Shown: piece by piece, positions 35,977-44,652 of the stretch
Layout: every line of letters starts with the position of its first letter
How positions within the stretch are numbered: position 1 is the stretch's first letter
Assembly (NCBI GenBank): GCA_028281165.1
Contig: JANQKI010000082.1
Location: 53,701 to 117,700, forward strand
DNA from: Opitutaceae bacterium
GTDB lineage: Bacteria > Verrucomicrobiota > Verrucomicrobiia > Opitutales > Opitutaceae
Reading direction: 5' to 3'
DNA: 64,000 bases
The notes under the pieces: generated by a model
The model's database searches: none
Told to the model about the DNA's origin: nothing
What the model saw: only the letters and a program-made list of their open reading frames with translations
Translations under genes and position numbers: made by a program

Positions 35977-36564
35977 ATGAAAACACTGAAATTACTTATC
36001 AGCCTGACTATCGCAGGGATCCTGGCTAGCCAGGCTGCTATGGCTATAAAAATTAACGGCCAGATTTCGTTTACTGGCGGTTTAGACGCCGACACATCAA
36101 CTCTAGCACAGGACGGTGATCCTCAAACAACTACTCAAATAGCAATATTGGGAGCCGCTATCCAACCATTTGGCCTCTTAACAGGAGATTATGCAGGAGT
36201 GGATACAGGCTCGGCGGTTACATTCGCGTCTCCTATTGACGTTCTCGTTGGGACCAATATCGGTACGCTCTGGTCATTTACTGATGCAACTTCAGGTCTG
36301 ACATACTCGCTTGATTCAGCAGTTATTACATCTGTAGATCAATCGAGCGGACTTTTCATGTCTGGAACTGGATACGCTAACATTTCAGGTCCTGGTACGG
36401 ATTTTGAAGCTACTCTAGGCACATGGCAGCTTAGCTCCCAGTCCCAATTATCGTTTTCAGCTGGAACATCGGTTCCCGACAGTGGGACAACCCTTGCGAT
36501 GCTGGGGCTGGGACTGATTACCCTGGGAACGATTGCTCGCAGATTCAAGGAGTCAAAAAAATAG
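35977..36564 (+). CDS. VPDSG-CTERM sorting-domain secreted protein
   Basis: A 195-residue exported protein, probably the main local exosortase substrate. Residues 1-23 form a signal peptide (ISLTIAGILASQAAMA). The middle is a Gly/Ser/Thr-rich, beta-type region without known domain and without cysteine. The C-terminus has the full tripartite signal: VPDSG at about 166-170, a hydrophobic helix (TTLAMLGLGLITLGTIA) and the basic tail RRFKESKK. It is preceded by a sigma-54 promoter and followed by its own terminator, so it is a monocistronic, separately controlled unit between prsT and prsK. Role is likely a matrix or surface glycoprotein. Confidence 0.9.
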   Translation: MKTLKLLISLTIAGILASQAAMAIKINGQISFTGGLDADTSTLAQDGDPQTTTQIAILGAAIQPFGLLTGDYAGVDTGSAVTFASPIDVLVGTNIGTLWSFTDATSGLTYSLDSAVITSVDQSSGLFMSGTGYANISGPGTDFEATLGTWQLSSQSQLSFSAGTSVPDSGTTLAMLGLGLITLGTIARRFKESKK

Positions 36565-36595
36565 CCCGCTTCGAAAGCGAACATTTTATAGTTTC

Positions 36596-36628
36596 AAGCC
36601 ACGCCGAGGTTTCTAGGCGTGGCTTTTT
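36596..36628 (+). terminator. Rho-independent terminator of the VPDSG-CTERM gene
   Basis: A perfect 10-base stem AAGCCACGCC/GGCGTGGCTT with a 10-base loop followed by T5, 31 bases after the stop codon. It isolates the sorted-protein gene from prsK. Confidence 0.9.
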
Positions 36629-36697
36629 AATTTATCGAAAGACTCAAGATGATTCCAATTGATATCTTTGAAACTTGAGGAAAGACTTTTAGAGAAA

Positions 36698-38815
36698 ATG
36701 CCATACCATAGCCTTTTTGCTTACATAACCGCAGCACTGAGCCTAATATTCGCAATCGTCGCTATAGCGCAAAACTTGCGATCAATAGCGAGGTGGAGCT
36801 TTGGCATGACTATGGTAGTCATGGCAATAGAAGGGCTGGCAGCAACATTTTCAGTCGATGCGAATTCAATTTCGTCTTCCGTCGGCTGGCAAAGATGGAA
36901 ACTAGGTTCCATAAGCTTCCTACCCTTCTTATGGCTACTGTTTGGACTTACATACGCTAGAGGAAATGCAAAGTTCTTTCTCAGGAAATGGAGTCTTCTA
37001 CTAATCGTGATTCTGATCATTCCGATCGCATCAAGCTTTATATTTAGAGGAGACCTCTTATTGCTTTCCATGGACTCATCTGAAGACCAGGTTCTTCAAT
37101 TACAACTCGGATGGGTCGGAAAACTAAACCACTTATCTATTCTCATTGGAGCCATTGCGACGTTGATGTCCCTTGAAAGAACCTACCGAGCCTCTGTCGG
37201 CACTACACGTTGGAAAGTTAAATTTATGCTGCTTGGCTTTGGAGTGTTTCTCGTTGTAAGAATTTACACCAGTAGCCAGTCTATGTTGTATGGAAGTTTA
37301 GATTACAGGCTGGATATACTAAATTCAATTGGACTTGGACTTGGAGCACTCTTGATACTTCGTTCATTATTTCGAAAAGGAAACTTCGAGTTAGAAATCT
37401 ATCCCTCTCAAGCTGTATTGCAAAACTCATTTACTATCCTGATCGCAGGATTATATCTTTTTTCAGTTGGTGTCTTAGCAAAAATAGTTAAATACATTGG
37501 AGGCGACGTCGCTTTCCCCCTGAAAGCCTTAGGCTTGCTCATTGCTCTTATATTATTAGGACTACTACTCCAGTCCGATCAATTTAGGCTCCGGACACGC
37601 CAGTTTGTAAGTCGACATTTTAATCGGCCTATGTATGATTATCGGGACACCTGGAGAAGGTTTTCAGAAGAGTTGTCAGTCCAGATAGAACCAAGAGAGA
37701 TTTCCAACTCCTTAGCAAAACTTATTTCGAAGACATTTGAGATACTCTCTGTTTCCGTTTGGCTATTCGATCACTCGGACCGCTTGGAGCTGATGGCGAG
37801 CACTGTTAGCTCTAAAGCGGAAGCCGATAGACTAAGTTTTGGGAATGATTCCATGACCAAAATGCGGGAGGACTTCGTCAATTCAGCGGACCATGTCAAC
37901 CTAGACTCCAAATCTTCTGGATGGGCGAAAGAATTAGCGAAAGAAAATCCAAAGCAATTTCCAGAAAAGGGTGGATCACGAATTGCGATACCAATTTCTA
38001 GTAAAGATTCACTTGAAGGTGTGATCGTGTTGAGGGATAGAGTTAGTGGAATACCTTTTTCAACTCAAGAATATGATATCCTATCGAGCGTATCTAGTCA
38101 TGCCGCCGCGTGCCTTCAAAACGCCAGCCTATCTCAAAAGGTGCTGGAATCGAAAGAACTCGAAGCCTTTCAAACCATGGCAACATTCTTCGTGCATGAT
38201 CTTAAAAACGCCGCTTCGACAATCAACCTTATGGTCAAAAACCTTCCCAAGCACTGGGACAACGAAGAATTTCGACAGGACGCTTTAAGGGGGATCTCCA
38301 AGACCGGTCAGCGTATTGACAATATTATAGGCAAACTTAGCTCCATTCAAAATAGCCTGAGCCTTTCATTGGCAGAGTATGAATTAAACCCGGTTATAAA
38401 AAAACACATAGCAAAATGCGCTATCCCAGACAACATACAACTTGAACTAAAGCTTTACGAACCTTCGCCAAAGACAAAACTGGATGAGCAATTGATTGGG
38501 AATGTGATTGAGAATCTAATAATGAACTCTATCCAAGCAATTGACAAAAAAGGGAACATAGAAGTTGAAACAAGCGAAAATGAAAGAGAACTTACGATAA
38601 GCATAACAGACAATGGTAATGGTATGACCGAAGAATTTCTAAACGAATCTCTCTTCAAGCCGTTTAAAACCACCAAGAGAACCGGACTAGGAATCGGCAT
38701 GTTTCAAAGTAAGATGATCGTGGAGGCGCATGAAGGAATAATAACGGTAGAAAGCGAATTAGGCAAAGGCACAACTTTTTGTATTAAGCTACCAGTAGAT
38801 GAAGGCGATAATTGA
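36698..38815 (+). CDS. prsK: PrsK-like membrane histidine kinase
   Basis: About 705 residues from the ATG at 36698 (an in-frame TTG lies at 36659). The N-terminal 300 residues hold seven or eight membrane helices, as in the exosortase-linked kinase PrsK. A GAF-like region follows (about 320-470: LAKLISKTFEILSVSVWLFD). The kinase core has the phospho-acceptor His500 in FFVHDLKNAAST, the N box NVIENLIMNSIQAI, and G boxes ITDNGNGMT and GLGIGM. It probably senses an envelope signal and phosphorylates the regulator encoded next. Confidence 0.88.
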   Translation: MPYHSLFAYITAALSLIFAIVAIAQNLRSIARWSFGMTMVVMAIEGLAATFSVDANSISSSVGWQRWKLGSISFLPFLWLLFGLTYARGNAKFFLRKWSLLLIVILIIPIASSFIFRGDLLLLSMDSSEDQVLQLQLGWVGKLNHLSILIGAIATLMSLERTYRASVGTTRWKVKFMLLGFGVFLVVRIYTSSQSMLYGSLDYRLDILNSIGLGLGALLILRSLFRKGNFELEIYPSQAVLQNSFTILIAGLYLFSVGVLAKIVKYIGGDVAFPLKALGLLIALILLGLLLQSDQFRLRTRQFVSRHFNRPMYDYRDTWRRFSEELSVQIEPREISNSLAKLISKTFEILSVSVWLFDHSDRLELMASTVSSKAEADRLSFGNDSMTKMREDFVNSADHVNLDSKSSGWAKELAKENPKQFPEKGGSRIAIPISSKDSLEGVIVLRDRVSGIPFSTQEYDILSSVSSHAAACLQNASLSQKVLESKELEAFQTMATFFVHDLKNAASTINLMVKNLPKHWDNEEFRQDALRGISKTGQRIDNIIGKLSSIQNSLSLSLAEYELNPVIKKHIAKCAIPDNIQLELKLYEPSPKTKLDEQLIGNVIENLIMNSIQAIDKKGNIEVETSENERELTISITDNGNGMTEEFLNESLFKPFKTTKRTGLGIGMFQSKMIVEAHEGIITVESELGKGTTFCIKLPVDEGDN

Positions 38816-38874
38816 GGACTCGAAAAAAAGCATCCAAATTAACGATATCCGAAAGCATATATTCTGAAAATTTA

Positions 38875-40224
38875 ATGAAACCAATTCTCTTAATCGTAGA
38901 CGATGATGAGGAAATTCGCTCCCAAATGCGATGGGCGTTGAATGACGACTATCAGATTGTCCAGGCAGATGATAAAGCTTCCGCTTTAGAAGAATTTAGG
39001 GAAAAATCTCCCGGTGTTGTCCTCCTTGACCTCGGTCTTCCCCCAAATCCGAATTCAACTGAAGAAGGACTTTCTATACTTTCGGAGATTCTAGTTTTAG
39101 ACTCGCTAACGAAGGTCATCATAGTTTCGGGTCAAGGTGAGCGACAAAATGCAATTCAGGCTATTGGAAGAGGAGCTTACGATTTTATTGGAAAACCTGT
39201 CGATATTGAAAACCTTCAGTTAGTCCTGAAGAGATCATTTCACTTGGCGTCGTTAGAACGCGAATACAGAGAGATTAAACATCAATATTTAAACAATTCA
39301 TTTGAAGGCATGCTCGGATCGAGCGATGCCATGCAAAAGGTTTTCGAATCGATAAGAAAGGTAGCAACTACAGATGCTCCAATAATGATATTAGGAGAGA
39401 GTGGAACCGGCAAAGAAATGGCTGCTATGGCAATCCATAATCGATCGGCCAGAAAGGAAGGACCCTTTGTTCCGATAAACTGTAGCGCTATTCCAGAAAC
39501 GCTGTTAGAGAGCGAGCTTTTCGGTCACGAGAAAGGTTCATTCACGGGCGCTGAATCACAACGCATTGGGAAAATAGAACAAGCGAATAACGGCACGCTT
39601 TTCCTAGATGAAATAGGAGAGGTGCCACTCTCCGTTCAAGTGAAACTGCTTCGCTTCTTGCAAGAACAATGTATTGAAAGGGTTGGCGGCAGAGAACAGA
39701 TAAAAATAAATGCACGGGTGATCGCTGCCACTAACGCGGATTTAAAACAAGGCATGGACAAGGGAACGTTTCGCGAAGATTTCTACTATCGTCTTTCCGT
39801 AGTAGAAATCTTGTTACCAGCACTCAGGAACCGGGATACGGACATAGATTTAATATCGAAAGCTATACTGCAAAACTGTCTAGCTGAAACTGGAAATAAA
39901 AAACTGTCATTTAGCAAGAAAGCAATAAACGCTCTCCGTAAACATAAGTGGCCAGGCAACGTACGAGAACTGCAAAATCGGGTGCGCAGAGCAGTTATCA
40001 TGAGCGAAGGAAATCAAATTAGCCCCCAAGACCTTGAACTCGAAGGGGGGTTAGAGAGAGGTCATTTGACACTTAAACAAGCGAGAGAAGAAGTCGAAAA
40101 AGACATGATAACCAGAGCTCTCAAGAAGCACTCAGGAAAAATAAGTCCTGCAGCAGCCGAGTTGGGAATCAGTAGACCTACATTTTACGAGCTTATGGAT
40201 AAGCTGGATATCAGGAGAGGCTAG
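38875..40224 (+). CDS. prsR: PrsR-like sigma-54-dependent response regulator
   Basis: A 449-residue NtrC-family activator starting at the ATG at 38875 (MKPILLIVDDDEEI); a TTG at 38812 overlapping the prsK stop would add 21 residues before the receiver domain. The receiver domain has the acceptor Asp in VVLLDLGLPP and the conserved Lys in IGKPVD. The AAA+ domain has Walker A GESGTGKE, Walker B GTLFLDEIGE and the sigma-54 contact loop as GSFTGA (residues 221-226) rather than GAFTGA. The C-terminal Fis-type helix-turn-helix is AAAELGISRPTFYELMDKL. Its clear local target is the promoter at 35912. Confidence 0.92.
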   Translation: MKPILLIVDDDEEIRSQMRWALNDDYQIVQADDKASALEEFREKSPGVVLLDLGLPPNPNSTEEGLSILSEILVLDSLTKVIIVSGQGERQNAIQAIGRGAYDFIGKPVDIENLQLVLKRSFHLASLEREYREIKHQYLNNSFEGMLGSSDAMQKVFESIRKVATTDAPIMILGESGTGKEMAAMAIHNRSARKEGPFVPINCSAIPETLLESELFGHEKGSFTGAESQRIGKIEQANNGTLFLDEIGEVPLSVQVKLLRFLQEQCIERVGGREQIKINARVIAATNADLKQGMDKGTFREDFYYRLSVVEILLPALRNRDTDIDLISKAILQNCLAETGNKKLSFSKKAINALRKHKWPGNVRELQNRVRRAVIMSEGNQISPQDLELEGGLERGHLTLKQAREEVEKDMITRALKKHSGKISPAAAELGISRPTFYELMDKLDIRRG

Positions 40225-40260
40225 ATCCAGAATTGATGTTTGTTGCATCATTCGAAAAAA

Positions 40261-41151
40261 TCAGCCTAAGTATCTTTTGAGATAACTAGCATAGCCAGTA
40301 TTACCCAAAAAATGGATACGCCTTTCAAGGGTTTCAGTAGAGATCCATCCATTCTCAAATCCTATCCCTTCGAGACAAGCCATCTTCAGCCCCTGTCGCT
40401 CTTCGATAACATGGACAAATTGGGCAGCATCCAGTAAAGATTTATGAGTACCCGTATCCAGCCAAGCGGTCCCTCTTCCGAGCAATTCCAGTCTTAGTTC
40501 CCCTCTTTCCAGATAAATCTTGTTGAGATCAGTTATCTCGAGTTCGCCACGAGCAGATGGTCTGATCTTCCTGGCGTAGGTAGTAACCTTTCCATCATAA
40601 AAATATAATCCGGGTACTGCATAACTCGATTTAGGGTGATCAGGTTTTTCTTCAATCGACAAGACTCGACCTTCTTCAGAAAATTCAACAACTCCATACG
40701 CATTAGGATTAGATACTTGGTAGCCAAAAATCGTCGCACCCTGCCTTTTTTCAGCGGCGCTTTCTACAATCCTAACAAAATCGTGGCCGTAAAACAAGTT
40801 ATCGCCAAGAATGAGCGCTACTTCAGATCCATCCAAAAAGTCACTACCAATCAAAAAAGCCTGCGCCAAGCCCTCAGGCCTAGATTGCACAGCATAGGAA
40901 AATTGCACGCCAAAATCAGAGCCATCTCCCAACAAACGTTTAAAAAGCGGAGTATCCTGAGGAGTAGAAATGATCAGGATCTCTCTGATTCTCGATAGCA
41001 TAAGCACTGAAATCGGATAGTAAATCATCGGTTTATCGTAAATTGGCATCAACTGTTTGGATACAGCTAAAGTTCCAGGATAAAGACGTGTTCCAGAACC
41101 ACCGGCTAGAACAATCCCTTTACGATGTGAAACAGATTTCATGGAAATCAT
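40261..41151 (-). CDS. rmlA: Glucose-1-phosphate thymidylyltransferase
   Basis: A 296-residue nucleotidyltransferase that forms dTDP-glucose, the first step of dTDP-rhamnose synthesis. KGIVLAGGSGTRLYPGT (about 11-27) is the RmlA signature, KQLMPIYDKPMIYYPIS the substrate region and LILGDNLFYG (about 115-124) the metal site. It ends two-gene-order oddly: rmlD-like and a Wza-like gene lie upstream on the same strand, while rmlB is absent here and an rmlC-like gene is at 9376. A second ATG at 41142 is possible. Confidence 0.93.
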   Translation of the reverse strand: MISMKSVSHRKGIVLAGGSGTRLYPGTLAVSKQLMPIYDKPMIYYPISVLMLSRIREILIISTPQDTPLFKRLLGDGSDFGVQFSYAVQSRPEGLAQAFLIGSDFLDGSEVALILGDNLFYGHDFVRIVESAAEKRQGATIFGYQVSNPNAYGVVEFSEEGRVLSIEEKPDHPKSSYAVPGLYFYDGKVTTYARKIRPSARGELEITDLNKIYLERGELRLELLGRGTAWLDTGTHKSLLDAAQFVHVIEERQGLKMACLEGIGFENGWISTETLERRIHFLGNTGYASYLKRYLG

Positions 41152-41206
41152 TCAGGAAATCTAGAGACATCAGGTCAAATCCAAGTTAAATGAAACTTGA
41201 ATAAAT

Positions 41207-42124
41207 TCACTTCTTCCAATTCTTTAGAGACCATTCGATAGCATCATGAACTGGACGCATGAGTATGCCAAGACTTTCAAGCTTGGAAGTGTCAAGCACG
41301 CAATTGGAGCGCGGGGTCTTTGCCACCTTTTTCATGAAAGCGTCCTCAGAATCAAAGAAGTTAAAGCTCTTCTGGCTTACTCCCATTTTTTGTATCATTC
41401 CCACAACTTCAGAAGTTGTCACTGATCCAGGATTAGTAACATTATAGATACCGAAAGGAGCTTTTCGCTCCACGCACTGCCAGCAAGCAGATACAAATTC
41501 GCTTAACTGGCTCAAAGAATTTCTTGCCTCAAGCAAAGAATCGTAATTCTGCAGTTTGAAAAGGTAGTTGCGAGGATTATTGCTTTGATCGAATGGTATC
41601 CTTAATCGCCATACGTACCCGGATGGTTCTGATTCATGCTTCCATGATGCTAAGTCATCAGCAGAAGCACGCGATTCTCTCCATCCTAAAGCTTCCTCGG
41701 CTAAAGCTTTCGTTCCACTGTAAAAAGAACAGGGAGGGCGCCTGAAAGAAAAATTAGGAACGTCATCCTCTTGCCATCCCTCTCCCTTGTTCCTTTCTCC
41801 TGAAAAGATGCAGCCGCTCGAAACATGACCCCATCTTAAATCGATACGCTCACAAATCTCTCGTATTAGCCGACTCAATACGACGTTCCCATTCAAACAT
41901 TCAGCTTTATTTAACTCGCAAGCGTCGACATTCGGCTTTCCGGTATATCCAGCACAGTTTACTAAGAACGTGGCTTTAGAAGCTCTCAGTTGATTAACTA
42001 AATCGTTTCGATTTTCAGATAGGAACAATTGCCAATCGAAAGGCTTCCAAAGCAAATTTTTATGTTCGAAAAAAGCCTGGAAATATCTGCCTACGTAACC
42101 ATTTGCTCCAACCAAGACGATCAT
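41207..42124 (-). CDS. RmlD-like sugar-nucleotide reductase
   Basis: A 305-residue extended SDR. MIVLVGANGYVGRYFQAFF is the NAD(P) motif, CAGYTGKPNVDACELN (about 57-72) matches the RmlD N-A-A-x-T-x-V-D-x-A-E segment in outline and FYSGTKALAEEAL has the YxxxK pair. It lies 55 bases before rmlA, so reduction of dTDP-4-keto-rhamnose is the first guess. The NCAGYTGKPN stretch and low similarity to standard RmlD leave room for a different keto-sugar substrate. Confidence 0.75.
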   Translation of the reverse strand: MIVLVGANGYVGRYFQAFFEHKNLLWKPFDWQLFLSENRNDLVNQLRASKATFLVNCAGYTGKPNVDACELNKAECLNGNVVLSRLIREICERIDLRWGHVSSGCIFSGERNKGEGWQEDDVPNFSFRRPPCSFYSGTKALAEEALGWRESRASADDLASWKHESEPSGYVWRLRIPFDQSNNPRNYLFKLQNYDSLLEARNSLSQLSEFVSACWQCVERKAPFGIYNVTNPGSVTTSEVVGMIQKMGVSQKSFNFFDSEDAFMKKVAKTPRSNCVLDTSKLESLGILMRPVHDAIEWSLKNWKK

Positions 42125-42196
42125 TGGAAACCAGAAAACGTGGCGAATCCCGCAAAGTCAATTGCGGTAGGCAAACCGATATCAAGAAAGGAAAGC

Positions 42197-42811
42197 TCAG
42201 AACCAAGAAATCCTGATTGGGACTTCGACAATGTCTCTATGTTCTAAATAGAATGGCTCACTAGATTTCCCTGAAAGCACCTTTTTGATGTTCAAAATAT
42301 AGTGCTTGTACCGTCCACCCTCAATACGTGTGACTTTGACCTTATTCAGGTTAGCGGTATTAGGATCAAACCCTCCAGCTTCCATTATGGCCTCGAGAAC
42401 AGTAACTCTCTGATTAGGTCGAATCGGCCCTGGATTGAGTACCGCTCCAGAAACTGAAACTTGGTACGAGGACTCTAAGACAGAAACAGATACCTCCTTT
42501 GAAACGAGTTGAGAGTCATAAAGCTGAATTAGCTCTTCTTCTAGTTGAAGCGGCATTTTGCCAACTGCTTTTACCTCTCCAATCAAGGGCAAAGTAATCA
42601 TTCCGTCCCTTCTAATTTTCTGCTGAGTATTCAGCTCGATGGCTCCAGGAAAGGTTATGCTTAGAACATCTCCCTCCATTAAAGTCAAAGGTGGCGCTTC
42701 ATCTAGATTCGAAGAAGATACCGATTGTGCGGGAACAGAAAAGACAAGAATTTGCAACATGAGCAAAAATTGCAGTTTTCCAAAAAAAGAGTGTGAGGGA
42801 TTTCGCCGCAT
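42197..42811 (-). CDS. Polysaccharide export protein (Wza/OPX family), short form
   Basis: A 204-residue exported protein. After a signal peptide (to about residue 30), LMEGDVLSITFPG (about 44-56) starts the polysaccharide-export domain with RRDGMITLPLIGEVKAVG, and QVSVSGAVLNPGPIRPNQ with VTVLEAIMEAGGF is one SLBB domain. It lacks a lipobox Cys and the C-terminal barrel helix of E. coli Wza (379 residues), so it is a short periplasmic-type OPX. It heads the minus-strand group with the rmlD-like gene and rmlA. The co-polymerase Wzc is not in the window. Confidence 0.85.
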   Translation of the reverse strand: MRRNPSHSFFGKLQFLLMLQILVFSVPAQSVSSSNLDEAPPLTLMEGDVLSITFPGAIELNTQQKIRRDGMITLPLIGEVKAVGKMPLQLEEELIQLYDSQLVSKEVSVSVLESSYQVSVSGAVLNPGPIRPNQRVTVLEAIMEAGGFDPNTANLNKVKVTRIEGGRYKHYILNIKKVLSGKSSEPFYLEHRDIVEVPIRISWF

Positions 42812-42952
42812 AACTGAAATTTCGGTTTCTAGCAGTTAATCTTAAGTGAGCAAGAAAGAGTAGGAATGATCGTTATATCCAATACTCTATTAGGAACGCC
42901 AAATTTGGCAGAGAAAATGAACTTCAAGTGCAAAAGAAAGAACGAGGAAGTT

Positions 42953-44488
42953 TTACATTTGTTCCCTAGGAACGTCGTAAAGTTCAAATAGAGCGACGCC
43001 AGCTTGTCCAGAATTCTTCGAAATAACGGCACCATAAACTCCAGCTCCAAGAACCTCAGATATTGCGGAGCTTCCTGAAGCTTGAACGAGCGGGAATGCG
43101 CCTACAAGCATAGACTTTTCATTAACTAATTCGAAATTTGTGTCCCAATCATCATTCTGAGAAATCTCATTCCCCTCCTTGTAAAGGCTGATAAGAGGAT
43201 CAGAAATCCAATTTTCAGAACCAACGTCTGCGTTCTCTTGACCAACAACTCGGATGAGGAGGTCTCGTTGAATAGCCCCCTGGAAAACAAAACCAGCAAT
43301 CAAGACATCTTCACCATTATCCACATAGTTCCTAGAGGAAATATTTCCTACCCTTGCGGTTATGGGATCATCAAGAATCGCATCAAGATCGTAAGCTTCC
43401 AAAAGGAAGGTCCTACCCTCTTCCGCTCTATTCTCCAATATAACCGCGTAAAGACCAGAGTTGAGTTCAAGCTGCAGTGCGGCATCCTTGGACTGAGGAA
43501 GCAACGGAGAAGCGCCAGCCAGCTCCATGCTCGTCGCAAGTAGGTCGGAATTATTAGCAAAATACCAGTCGTCATTCACTGCCAAAGAAACCACGCCAAA
43601 TTGATCATTCAATTTCAAGACAGTGATTTTTGGATCAGCAATTGGGTTAGAGACACCAATCAAAGAGGGACCAATACCACGGAATAACAGTTTCTTGCTT
43701 CCTTGTCCTTCAAGAACCATTCCGAGGATCATTGACTTGCTGTCCGAGTCAATACTTCCCCGTACAGAAAAATTAGTAAAGCCCTCATCCTCAAGAGGTA
43801 GCTCTTGATCAACAGGCATGAGGCTAATGGTGATGGATTGACTTAATCGAACTTCGCCAGGATTGGAATTCGAAACGAGGCGTACCCAATAACTGCTTAT
43901 CCCCGAAATAGCTTCTGGCTGTAAGGATTTTCCCGTAGCGCCAGGAATCGGATTTGAAAGGTCGCCAGAAACCCCTCTGTACCATTGATAGCTAAAGTCA
44001 TGAAAATCTCCAGATGTACTGATCAAAGAGGCGGGAGGGGCATTCTGTATATCTGGATTGAAGGACTCTGATAAAGCCAGTGAGGGGAAAACGCCACCTT
44101 CTTCAGCTAATCCTAACTGGACCAGATTAACTGATGTAAACCCAGATCTCCCTATGAAGTTCCAAGCACAAACACGGTAAGTGTAAGCCGATCCCGCTGG
44201 AGGCATCTCCACTTCAAATGAAGCCTCGTCAGTTCCAGTTTCACCAAAAAGCTCGTAGCCACCTCCGTTTACCGATCTTTCGATAATAAATCCACATTCA
44301 TTATCAGAATTATCAGCCCAATTGAGGGTTACCATTTCGGCATGTAATCTCGCAGCAGTCCAGACAGCAAAAATAGCAAAAAAGAGATTGGCTTTATGCC
44401 AGGATGTTGGATTCGAGTTCAAGATTCTATCAGGCTCCCAAGCTAATCGATGTTCGTAAGGCTCCCTTAAAAAACCGGGAACAAACAC
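42953..44488 (-). CDS. Secreted FnIII / Ig-like / GPSL-module protein (first of a pair)
   Basis: About 511 residues from a GTG at 44488; a TTG at 44419 would give a cleaner signal peptide (LFFAIFAVWTAARLHA). A fibronectin III domain follows (LNWADNSDNECGFIIERS), then an Ig-like region (YQWYRGVSGDLSNPIPGATG). The C-terminal half holds two copies of a module with (F/I)SxR ... GFVxxG ... LLxRxxGPSL ... NPxxDP ... NDDW ... GxYxAxIxxxxGxxGxxLxExYDxx. Function is unknown; the domains suggest adhesion or matrix binding. It lies between the Wza-like gene and its longer paralogue. Confidence 0.7.
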   Translation of the reverse strand: MFVPGFLREPYEHRLAWEPDRILNSNPTSWHKANLFFAIFAVWTAARLHAEMVTLNWADNSDNECGFIIERSVNGGGYELFGETGTDEASFEVEMPPAGSAYTYRVCAWNFIGRSGFTSVNLVQLGLAEEGGVFPSLALSESFNPDIQNAPPASLISTSGDFHDFSYQWYRGVSGDLSNPIPGATGKSLQPEAISGISSYWVRLVSNSNPGEVRLSQSITISLMPVDQELPLEDEGFTNFSVRGSIDSDSKSMILGMVLEGQGSKKLLFRGIGPSLIGVSNPIADPKITVLKLNDQFGVVSLAVNDDWYFANNSDLLATSMELAGASPLLPQSKDAALQLELNSGLYAVILENRAEEGRTFLLEAYDLDAILDDPITARVGNISSRNYVDNGEDVLIAGFVFQGAIQRDLLIRVVGQENADVGSENWISDPLISLYKEGNEISQNDDWDTNFELVNEKSMLVGAFPLVQASGSSAISEVLGAGVYGAVISKNSGQAGVALFELYDVPREQM

Positions 44489-44652
44489 CTCCAGAACATC
44501 AGCAAATTTGAGAGGATAGTAGTCAGTTGCGGATGCAGAAAAAGGCTATTCAGTGATCTGCAAAAAATATGGTGGAAACACTGATGTTTGAGCTAAGTTT
44601 CCCACCTACGAATTGAGCAATTCCGCGTAATAACTTAACGTCTGATGTCGTC

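Noticed and set aside
35796..36029. A 77-codon frame (TTG start) overlapping the sigma-54 element and the VPDSG gene start
   Set aside because: It overlaps the promoter and a clear signal-peptide gene in another frame, has an unusual composition and no recognisable domain.
42898..42909. Palindrome GCCAAATTTGGC upstream of the Wza-like gene
   Set aside because: A perfect 12-base palindrome, but AT-rich and single, with no second copy near related genes; too weak to call an operator.
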